DNA from: Steroidobacteraceae bacterium
Lineage (GTDB): Bacteria; Pseudomonadota; Gammaproteobacteria; Steroidobacterales; Steroidobacteraceae
Length of the DNA stretch: 8,853 nucleotides
Reading direction: 5' to 3'
Assembly: GCA_025927665.1 (NCBI GenBank)
Contig: JAICKZ010000128.1
Location: 1 to 8,853 of the forward strand
Shown: piece by piece, positions 1 through 6,086 of the stretch
Layout of the letters: every line of letters begins with the position of its first letter
How positions within the stretch are numbered: the first letter of the stretch is position 1
The notes under the pieces: generated by a model
What the model was told of the DNA's origin: nothing
Databases searched by the model: none
What the model saw: the letters and a program-made list of their open reading frames with translations, nothing else
Made by a program: the position numbers and the translations under genes

Positions 1-846
1 CGTTTGCACGCAAAATCACCAGAGCCGGTGCAGTCAGGTATTTCGCCCAAAGTTCGCGGTAAGTTAATTCATCATGTGTTGCAAGAAATATGGAATAACT
101 TGAAAGATGCAAATGGATTGCGGACTGCGTTGGAATCTGAGGCGACATTACGCGCCAAGATACATTTGATTACGAGTAAACATGCGCGGTCTTTATTGGT
201 AACCAACTCTTTGCATCAACAATGCTTGCTACAGATTGAAGTTCATGTTGCGGTAGATGTCATCATGGCATTGCTGAATGAAGAAAGCAGGCGAGAATTT
301 TTTTCTGTGATTCGCAATGAAGTCAGTGAATTGTTTACGATCAATTCAGTTCAAATTCGCATTCAGCCAGATCGACTGGATCAACTCCAAGATGGATCGC
401 AGCTGTTGATTGACTACAAAACAGGTGAAGGCAATAAAGCAAGCGACTGGCTGGATATCAATCAACCTGGACGACCACGTAGCCCTCAATTGCCATTGTA
501 CGCACTGGCACATTCAGAGTATTTATGCGGAATTGCTTATGCTGTCATTGCTCCAGGTACAACAGAATTTCGTGGCATTGCCAATCGTGATGGTATTGCC
601 AGTAATATCAAAAACTATGATAAGCGCAGACCAAATTACAAAATTGCAAAGGTAGATAGCTGGTCACAGCTACTTGTGCATTGGCGTGAAGTGATGAGTG
701 CGCTTGCCAATCAGTTCACCCATGGTATTGCCACTGTCGATCCGCTGCCTAATGAATGTCAGTACTGCACATTAACAGCGCTGTGTCGAATTAAAGAGCA
801 GATTGCAACCGGGGTGGATGCAGATGAAGAGGGCGGTGATGAGTAA
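1..846 (+). CDS. AddB-like PD-(D/E)XK nuclease, C-terminal part (5' end outside window)
   Basis: This is the C-terminal nuclease domain of a probable DNA-repair protein of the AddB-like, proteobacterial type. The reading frame is open at the left edge, so the start and any helicase-like part lie upstream. Numbering residues from the Leu codon at position 4, an RG..-H motif sits at 18-24. The nuclease core is PDRLD (122-126), IDYKTG (136-141; D137 and K139 catalytic) and QLPLYA (162-167). A CxxCx5C cluster (C252, C255, C261) matches the three C-terminal iron-sulfur ligands of AddB nucleases. The fourth Cys is expected just upstream of the window, in a CPF-like motif before the domain. The tail after the cluster is acidic. 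The protein probably acts with the next gene's product in resecting double-strand breaks. The domain call is firm. The exact family (AddB versus a RecB-type stand-alone nuclease) is inferred. Confidence 0.88.
   Translation, partial: RLHAKSPEPVQSGISPKVRGKLIHHVLQEIWNNLKDANGLRTALESEATLRAKIHLITSKHARSLLVTNSLHQQCLLQIEVHVAVDVIMALLNEESRREFFSVIRNEVSELFTINSVQIRIQPDRLDQLQDGSQLLIDYKTGEGNKASDWLDINQPGRPRSPQLPLYALAHSEYLCGIAYAVIAPGTTEFRGIANRDGIASNIKNYDKRRPNYKIAKVDSWSQLLVHWREVMSALANQFTHGIATVDPLPNECQYCTLTALCRIKEQIATGVDADEEGGDE
826..833 (+). promoter_or_regulatory. Ribosome binding site deciding the helicase start
   Basis: GAAGAGGG lies five bases before the ATG at 839, inside the last codons of the upstream nuclease gene. 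It favours the start at 839 over the alternative in-frame starts at 803, 818 and 824. Ribosomes finishing the nuclease gene at 846 would already sit on this site. Confidence 0.6.
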
Positions 847-3800
847 TATCACCGCATCCGCTGTTGATGCACATGTACGTGAACGGGCTTTGTTACCGAC
901 ACACTCGCTCATTGTGCAAGCGCCAGCAGGCTCTGGAAAAACTGAATTACTAACGCAACGCTTCTTGCGTTTACTCGTCACCGTTAAAAAGCCTGAATAT
1001 ATTCTTGCCATTACTTTCACGCGCAAAGCAGCCAGCGAAATGAGCAACCGCATTTTGCAGGCATTGCGCAATGCAAGTGAATTGCCACGTCCAGAAAAAC
1101 CACATCAAGCGCAGACTTGGGACTTGGCAAATGCCGTATTACAAGCGGACAAGCAGCATCATTGGCAATTGTTACTCAATCCTTCACGTTTGCAGATTCA
1201 GACCATTGATGCATTGAATGCCAGTTTGGCAAGACGGCTACCTATTCTTTCTGGTACCGGTGCGGTGTTTGAAATTGCGACGGACACGAAGATAATTTAT
1301 CAAACTGCAGCAGAGCAGTTACTTGAGCAGCTGGGAGAGGGCAACGAAGTATCTGCACAGCTTGAAGTGGTGTTGTTACATCTCGCCAATCGAGTTCCTT
1401 CCTTGATTAATATGTTGAGAGATCTATTGGCGCGTCGCGATCACTGGCTACCGCTGATTAAACAACATGAAGGCGATTCGCTAAGAGCCAGTATTGAAAG
1501 CACACTATGTGCCGCCATCCAGCATCACTTACAAGTGCTGACAAAAGCGATTCCAGTGGAATTGCACAACGAGCTTGTGGAATTAGTTGCCTATGCGGCG
1601 CGCAATCGGCTTGATAATAATCCCAAGGTAGAACAACAACTAATGTTAGAAGTGTGCAGCACGCTTACCAACTTGCCGGGCACTCATCATGATGACTTAC
1701 TTGCATGGCGTGGGATGGTTGGAATTTGCTGCACACAAGAGGGATTTTTTTATTCATCATTAAGCAAGACTCAAGGGTTTCCAACAGATAACAAGCAGGC
1801 CAAGGAGCGCATGCTTGCTTTGCTCAATGTATTTCGCGACATCAGTGGACTTGATGAACTTTTTTTCGGCGTCAACTCGTTGCCGTCAGCGCGTTACAGC
1901 ACATCACAATGGCGGGTGCTTGCTGCGCTGTTAAAAGTATTGCCACAAGCGGTGGCGCATTTACAACTTGAATTTCAACAGCGCGGACAAATTGATTTTG
2001 TGGAACTCGCGTTGCGTGCTCAAACTGCACTGGGTACAGATGACAATCCTACTGATCTGGCGTTGGTCATGGACATGCGCCTACAGCATATTTTGGTTGA
2101 TGAGTTTCAAGATACATCCTTCACGCAAATGAAACTGTTGCAACTACTAACGGCAGGATGGACAGCGGATGACGGTCGAACATTGTTCTGTGTTGGTGAT
2201 CCCATGCAATCCATTTATCGTTTTCGGCAAGCTGAAGTGGGATTATTTTTGAATATGCAATCACAAGGATTGTCCAATGTCATGATGGAATCATTACAAC
2301 TTCAGACCAATTTTCGGTCGAGTCGTCCCGTCGTTGATTGGGTTAATCGCCAGTTTCCACACGTATTACCAGCACATAACGACAGTGAAGTAGGTGCGGT
2401 CATGTATAGCGCAAGTCGCGCGCATCCTGATGCATCAACAAATGGTGGTGTCACTATTCATGCGGCAATTGAGCGTAATGCACAACAGGAAGCGAAAGAT
2501 GTCGCCACTCTTGTCAAACAATCGCTGCTAGATGCAAATAAACGTATTGCCATTCTCGTCAGCGGTCGCCCTCACGTTAACGCTATTGCCAGTACTTTAG
2601 TTGCTGAAGGTGTTGCTTTTAATGCAGTTGAAATTGAACGACTCAAAGATCGTCCGCTGATTCAAGACTTGCTATCACTCACACGCGTCTTATTGCATCT
2701 CGGCGATCGAACAGCATGGTTGGCAATTCTGCGTGCCCCTTGGTGCGGATTAACTTTGCACAATTTATATGAACTTGTTGGCGATGACGGACAGAGTACG
2801 GTGTGGTCGTTACTCAATGATGTACAGCATCGACAAAAACTTGATGACGATGCCAATATACGATTGACGCGATTTATGACGGTGATGCAGGCCGCATTGA
2901 ATGAACGTGGCAGATTTAGCTTGCGAGATTGGGTGCAGCGTTGCTGGATAGCACTTGCGGGTCCTGCAGTGCTAAATAACGTAAACGATATACACGATGC
3001 CAATGCCTATTTTTCGCGATTAGATGAAATAGAAATAGCTGGAGATCTATCTGATATTACACAGTTGGAAGATCAGCTCAACGATCTTTATGCCACGCCT
3101 ATGACTCACAATGCACGTGTAGAGATCATGACCATTCACAAGTCCAAGGGATTGGAGTTCGACATCGTGATCATTCCTTCCATGCATCGCACTTCACAAA
3201 AAGATACACCACAGTTATTACGTTGGGCGCAATTGACTGGTTTGTCTGCTGAAGGTTTGGTGCTATCACCGCCTCAAGCACGAGGCGACGAAGGCGACGT
3301 AGTTTATGAATGGTTGAAAAATTTGGAACAACGTCGCGCCGGTCTTGAACGTGGCCGTCTCTTATATGTGGCTGCCACCCGTGCCAAATTCGAGTTGCAT
3401 TTATTTGGTAGCGTAAAGTTGGAAAAAGATGGCGAAAAATTAAAAACACCAGCGAAGGGTACATTATTGAATTTATTGTGGCATGCAGTGAGAGAAGACT
3501 TTGAAAAGTGTATCAACGAAAAAAAGAATGTTGTCGATGCAAATTGGATCACCCGTACCGCTTTGCGTCGCTTGCCTTTGAACTGGCGATCACCAGCGAT
3601 TGCTGCCGCAGTAGACGAAAGCACTGCCATACATATCGTCAACGAGTTGGCAGTGCCGATTGAGTTCGATTGGGTCAATGAAACCAGCCGGCATATTGGC
3701 ACCGTGACGCACGCAGAGCTGGAATACTTACTGAACCTTTCGCCCACGCAGAAAATACAATGGAATGCAGAAGCTCGCCGTTCCATTATTTTGTTATTGT

Positions 3801-4210
3801 TGGCAGAGCAGGGCGTTCCAGAATCTTTGCGCGATCAAGCCTGCGAACGCGTCATCAAGGCGATCAAAAACATTTTGCATGATGAGCGTGGTCGCTGGGT
3901 TGTCGACATAGATAGTGTTCATACCGAGACAGACAACGAGTTGGCGTTATCTGGTGTAATAGATGGTGTAGTCGTCAATGGTGTCATTGACCGTACCTTT
4001 GTGGATACAAAAGGAATACGCTGGATTATTGATTTTAAAACCAGCATCCATGAAGGTGGCAATGTGGAAGCTTTTCTACAAAGTGAAGCGCTGCGTTATC
4101 AATACCAGATGCGGCGCTACGCTACGTTAATGCGTAACTTGAAGCCCGACCTGCCAATAAAAACGGCGTTATACTTTCCACTTTTGGGTGAATGGCGAGA
4201 GTTGAAATGA
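839..4210 (+). CDS. AddA/RecB-like UvrD-family helicase-nuclease
   Basis: Predicted 1123-residue ATP-dependent helicase/exonuclease of superfamily 1A, the motor partner of the upstream nuclease. Helicase motifs occur in order: Walker A APAGSGKT (28-35), Ia AITFTRKAA (57-65), Ic QIQTIDALN (119-127), II DEFQDT (421-426), III GDPMQSIYRFR (453-463), IV NFRSSRP (491-497), V MTIHKSKGLEFD (764-775) and VI YVAATRAK (843-850). A C-terminal RecB-like nuclease follows, with GTVTH (H958), D1051, D1065-F-K1067 and QMRRY (1090-1094), so both activities look intact. The ATG at 839 is preferred over in-frame starts at 803, 818 and 824. It has GAAGAGGG (826-833) five bases upstream and overlaps the previous stop as ATGAGTAA, suggesting translational coupling. 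The length fits AddA-type proteins. Whether to name it addA or a RecB-like subunit cannot be settled from sequence alone. Confidence 0.92.
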   Translation: MSNITASAVDAHVRERALLPTHSLIVQAPAGSGKTELLTQRFLRLLVTVKKPEYILAITFTRKAASEMSNRILQALRNASELPRPEKPHQAQTWDLANAVLQADKQHHWQLLLNPSRLQIQTIDALNASLARRLPILSGTGAVFEIATDTKIIYQTAAEQLLEQLGEGNEVSAQLEVVLLHLANRVPSLINMLRDLLARRDHWLPLIKQHEGDSLRASIESTLCAAIQHHLQVLTKAIPVELHNELVELVAYAARNRLDNNPKVEQQLMLEVCSTLTNLPGTHHDDLLAWRGMVGICCTQEGFFYSSLSKTQGFPTDNKQAKERMLALLNVFRDISGLDELFFGVNSLPSARYSTSQWRVLAALLKVLPQAVAHLQLEFQQRGQIDFVELALRAQTALGTDDNPTDLALVMDMRLQHILVDEFQDTSFTQMKLLQLLTAGWTADDGRTLFCVGDPMQSIYRFRQAEVGLFLNMQSQGLSNVMMESLQLQTNFRSSRPVVDWVNRQFPHVLPAHNDSEVGAVMYSASRAHPDASTNGGVTIHAAIERNAQQEAKDVATLVKQSLLDANKRIAILVSGRPHVNAIASTLVAEGVAFNAVEIERLKDRPLIQDLLSLTRVLLHLGDRTAWLAILRAPWCGLTLHNLYELVGDDGQSTVWSLLNDVQHRQKLDDDANIRLTRFMTVMQAALNERGRFSLRDWVQRCWIALAGPAVLNNVNDIHDANAYFSRLDEIEIAGDLSDITQLEDQLNDLYATPMTHNARVEIMTIHKSKGLEFDIVIIPSMHRTSQKDTPQLLRWAQLTGLSAEGLVLSPPQARGDEGDVVYEWLKNLEQRRAGLERGRLLYVAATRAKFELHLFGSVKLEKDGEKLKTPAKGTLLNLLWHAVREDFEKCINEKKNVVDANWITRTALRRLPLNWRSPAIAAAVDESTAIHIVNELAVPIEFDWVNETSRHIGTVTHAELEYLLNLSPTQKIQWNAEARRSIILLLLAEQGVPESLRDQACERVIKAIKNILHDERGRWVVDIDSVHTETDNELALSGVIDGVVVNGVIDRTFVDTKGIRWIIDFKTSIHEGGNVEAFLQSEALRYQYQMRRYATLMRNLKPDLPIKTALYFPLLGEWRELK

Positions 4211-4626
4211 AATACTTGCATACTATGGTTCGAGTCAGTGATTTGGATGCATCGCTAAAATTTTACTGCGATGGTTTGGGATTGAAACAGATAAAACGCG
4301 TGGATCATGAAAAGGGCCGATTCACATTAGTGTTTCTCGCTGCGCCGGGTGATGAGGACGCACAGATTGAACTTACTTACAATTGGGATTCTGAAATATA
4401 TTCGGGTGGTCGTAACTTCGGCCATGTTGCGTATGAGGTCGATAATATTTATGAGCTATGTCAACGCTTGATTGATCAAGGTACTACGATATTGCGTCCA
4501 CCGCGCGATGGGCATATGGCATTTGTGCGCTCGCCTAATCAAATATCTATTGAGCTACTACAAAAGGGTGAACCGTTATCTCCTCAAGAACCTTGGTTAT
4601 CGATGCCCAATACCGGAAGTTGGTAA
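4207..4626 (+). CDS. gloA: Glyoxalase I / lactoylglutathione lyase-type VOC protein
   Basis: A 139-residue VOC-fold protein resembling bacterial glyoxalase I, which isomerises the methylglyoxal-glutathione hemithioacetal to S-lactoylglutathione in the cytosol. The N-terminus MKYLHTMVRVSDLDASLKFY closely follows E. coli GloA. The four expected metal ligands are present as H5, E55 (IELTYNW, 54-60), H73 (FGHVAYEVD, 71-79) and E116 (ISIELLQ, 113-119). The short loop DGHMAFVRSPNQ (101-112) replaces the longer GloA loop and its DPDG turn. A Pro/Trp-rich tail ends the protein. It lacks the insertion of the larger eukaryotic Zn enzymes, so a Ni/Co-type enzyme is likely. The ATG overlaps the helicase stop (ATGA), with GAGAG at 4197-4201 as a modest ribosome site. 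An in-frame ATG at 4192 would lie inside the helicase gene and is less likely. Substrate specificity is inferred; another VOC activity remains possible. Confidence 0.83.
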   Translation: MKYLHTMVRVSDLDASLKFYCDGLGLKQIKRVDHEKGRFTLVFLAAPGDEDAQIELTYNWDSEIYSGGRNFGHVAYEVDNIYELCQRLIDQGTTILRPPRDGHMAFVRSPNQISIELLQKGEPLSPQEPWLSMPNTGSW

Positions 4627-4642
4627 GAAGGTAGTCGTAATC

Positions 4643-5515
4643 ATGCACAACAAATTTCGTGTCAAAGAAGGCGATAAAATTAAACTCAAGCAATGGGCCA
4701 CCAAGGTCAAGGCATTATATGAATCAAAAGATCATTATCACGAGTTGTTGCAAAAACAAGTTGAGGACATGAGTGAACTGCAAAACAAACTGTATGCAGA
4801 CAATCGCTATGCCTTGTTATTGGTTTTTCAGGCGATGGACGCGGCAGGCAAGGATGGCGTCATCAAGCATGTGATGTCAGGTGTCAATCCACAAGGATGT
4901 CAAGTATTTAGTTTTAAACATCCCAGTGCTGAAGAATTAGATCATGACTTTTTATGGCGTACAACACGTTCACTTCCCGAACGTGGCCGCATTGGTATTT
5001 TTAATCGCTCATATTATGAAGAAGTATTGATTGTGCGGGTGCATCCTGAGTTGTTACAGGCTCAAGGATTGCTGAACGATTTGCATGATCTTGACGATGT
5101 CTGGCAACAACGTTATCGCTCCATCAACGGACTGGAATCCCATCTGCATCGCAATGGCACTCGTACCATCAAATTTTTCTTGCATTTATCGCAGGCAGAG
5201 CAACGTAAACGCTTCTTGAGCCGAATTGAACGTGCGGAAAAAAACTGGAAGTTTAGTCTCGATGACATTCATGAGCGCGGCTACTGGAAGCAATACATGC
5301 ATGCCTATGAAGCTTGCTTACCTGCAACCAGCACCGATGACTGTCCCTGGTATGTGATACCCGCTGACGATAAGGAAAATGCTCGTTTGATCATCGCCGA
5401 CATTATTGTCGATACATTGCGTAAGTTGGATTTGCAGTACCCGGTTCTGGACGCAAAACGAAAAAAAGACCTAGGTGCCGCCAAGCGAATGTTGCTAGCA
5501 GAAGACAAGAGTTGA
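4643..5515 (+). CDS. Polyphosphate kinase 2 family protein (class III-like)
   Basis: A 290-residue PPK2-family phosphotransferase that probably uses inorganic polyphosphate to phosphorylate nucleotides (AMP and/or ADP). The P-loop AMDAAGKDG spans 64-72 (K70). The Walker-B-like segment IFNRSYYEE (119-127) runs into VLIVRVHPE (128-136), typical of the family. The lid region around 184-225 contains ERAEKNWKF and RGYWKQYMHAYE, and PWYVIPADDK follows at 235-244. The QAMDA.GKDG form of the P-loop resembles the class III enzymes (polyphosphate:AMP phosphotransferase type, such as the Meiothermus enzyme) rather than the class I FEGRDAAGKGG form; this comparison is from memory. ATG 4643 is chosen because TAAGAAGG (4624-4631), overlapping the preceding stop, serves as ribosome site and homology begins there. 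A longer reading from 4472 would run through the VOC gene in another frame. The 16-nt gap suggests co-transcription. Nucleotide preference is not provable here. Confidence 0.9.
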   Translation: MHNKFRVKEGDKIKLKQWATKVKALYESKDHYHELLQKQVEDMSELQNKLYADNRYALLLVFQAMDAAGKDGVIKHVMSGVNPQGCQVFSFKHPSAEELDHDFLWRTTRSLPERGRIGIFNRSYYEEVLIVRVHPELLQAQGLLNDLHDLDDVWQQRYRSINGLESHLHRNGTRTIKFFLHLSQAEQRKRFLSRIERAEKNWKFSLDDIHERGYWKQYMHAYEACLPATSTDDCPWYVIPADDKENARLIIADIIVDTLRKLDLQYPVLDAKRKKDLGAAKRMLLAEDKS

Positions 5516-5520
5516 AGTAG

Positions 5521-5553
5521 CTGCATTTTCGAATAATGGTTGAAAATCCGCAG
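5521..5553 (+). repeat. Imperfect hairpin just downstream of the PPK2 gene
   Basis: CTGCATTTTC (5521-5530) pairs with GAAAAT (5542-5547) and GCAG (5550-5553), leaving a CC bulge and an 11-nt loop. It starts five bases after the PPK2 stop. There is no T-run directly after it, so it is not a classical terminator. It may protect or process the 3' end of the mRNA. Confidence 0.4.
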
Positions 5554-5560
5554 AAAACGA

Positions 5561-5580
5561 CGCAAAAACTCGATTTTGCG
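5561..5580 (+). terminator. Possible weak terminator after the PPK2 gene
   Basis: CGCAAAA (5561-5567) and TTTTGCG (5574-5580) form a perfect 7-bp stem with a 6-nt loop. The following bases, CTTTCAGTAACTTTA, are T-containing but not a proper U tract, and four of the seven pairs are A-T. It could end the 1-5515 unit inefficiently or act with the hairpin at 5521-5553. Confidence 0.3.
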
Positions 5581-5593
5581 CTTTCAGTAACTT

Positions 5594-5638
5594 TATTGAC
5601 AATCAATACCAAAGGTCGAATTTCAGTGCCATTGTCAA
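5594..5638. repeat. 15-bp palindrome within a longer inverted repeat (possible operator)
   Basis: TATTGA-CAA-TCAATA (5594-5608) is a perfect palindrome around a 3-bp centre. Its core TTGACAAT (5596-5603) recurs inverted as ATTGTCAA (5631-5638), a perfect 8-bp inverted repeat separated by 27 nt. The second arm lies eight bases upstream of the candidate -35 box at 5646. The arrangement suits a dimeric regulator, but no known operator consensus is recognised. The spacing (TTGA-N3-TCAA) does not fit FNR. Confidence 0.4.
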
Positions 5639-5645
5639 GAATTAA

Positions 5646-5673
5646 TTGAAAACTACAAAAATCTGTATATAGT
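5646..5673 (+). promoter_or_regulatory. Candidate sigma70-type promoter for the small acidic gene
   Basis: TTGAAA (5646-5651) and TATAGT (5668-5673) are separated by 16 bp, with an A-rich spacer and upstream AT-rich sequence. Each hexamer differs from consensus at one or two positions. Transcription would begin near 5680, leaving a leader of about 60 nt before the GTG start at 5743. It is the best promoter-like match between 5516 and 5742. Confidence 0.5.
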
Positions 5674-5742
5674 CCGGCACTTTCTAGTTTGGCACCGGGT
5701 CATAGCTCGGTATATCTTCAGTATTTTTGCAGGATTACGCCC

Positions 5743-5964
5743 GTGGAAAGAGATGACGGAAATTTCGATATCGATGACGAATTCGTTGTCGCCAGTGAAG
5801 AAGAACCAGATTACGACCGTCTGATGGAGCGTGCTGACCGTCGTGCTCGCGCCGTGAATCCGGCAACCATAAAAAAGGGCCGAGCCGCATGGAGCAAACT
5901 GGAAGATGTATTGGCAGAAAAACGTCTGCAGAAACAACTTCTAGATTTTGATGAGGAAACTTAA
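5743..5964 (+). CDS. Small acidic/basic protein, PA3496-family-like
   Basis: A 73-residue protein with no signal peptide or membrane segment. Residues 1-29 are strongly acidic (DDGNFDIDDEF, then SEEEPDYD), 30-47 are basic (ERADRRARA, then IKKGR), and 49-70 look like a charged helix (AWSKLEDVLAEKRLQKQLLDFD). The C-terminal LE..L..KRL...L.DF pattern recalls the gammaproteobacterial PA3496 family, annotated as putative envelope-integrity proteins. That match is from memory and the biochemical role is unknown. GTG 5743 is preferred because AGGA (5731-5734) lies eight bases upstream and the family-like part begins there. An upstream in-frame TTG at 5689 has no ribosome site and would sit close to the predicted transcription start. 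A candidate promoter (5646-5673) and a strong terminator (6014-6039) make it a likely single-gene unit. Confidence 0.7.
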   Translation: MERDDGNFDIDDEFVVASEEEPDYDRLMERADRRARAVNPATIKKGRAAWSKLEDVLAEKRLQKQLLDFDEET

Positions 5965-6013
5965 ACGCCCCTTGTCGCACATCACTTAACATCAAGCGAT
6001 CAGCAACAGAAAC

Positions 6014-6039
6014 GGGGCCATCAAAGCCCCATTTTTTTT
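6014..6039 (+). terminator. Rho-independent terminator after the small acidic gene
   Basis: GGGGC (6014-6018) pairs with GCCCC (6026-6030) across a 7-nt loop, followed by A and eight T (6032-6039). The all-GC stem plus T-run is a textbook intrinsic terminator. It lies 49 bases after the stop at 5964 and 47 bases before the lysine-pathway gene, so that gene probably has its own promoter, unless this hairpin acts as an attenuator. Confidence 0.85.
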
Positions 6040-6086
6040 GGTGAAAGCCTTGCAGCGTTACAAAGCACTGCATAACAACAGATTTC

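Noticed and set aside
3304..3786. 160-codon open frame on the - strand inside the helicase gene
   Set aside because: It lies entirely within a well-supported coding region, has no recognisable domain and reads as an antisense shadow.
4472..4642. 57-codon N-terminal extension of the PPK2 frame
   Set aside because: It overlaps the VOC coding sequence out of frame. PPK2 similarity and the ribosome site point to the ATG at 4643.
5594..5608. FNR binding site
   Set aside because: FNR sites read TTGAT-N4-ATCAA. Here the TTGA and TCAA arms are only three bases apart.
5596..5624. Promoter using the perfect TTGACA at 5596-5601
   Set aside because: At 17 bp spacing the -10 position reads AATTTC, a poor match, and the pair at 5646-5673 is better.
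5965..6086. Lysine riboswitch or Lys-rich leader peptide upstream of the fusion gene
   Set aside because: The gap of 122 bases is shorter than a lysine riboswitch and shows none of its architecture, and no short frame with clustered Lys codons and a ribosome site is visible.
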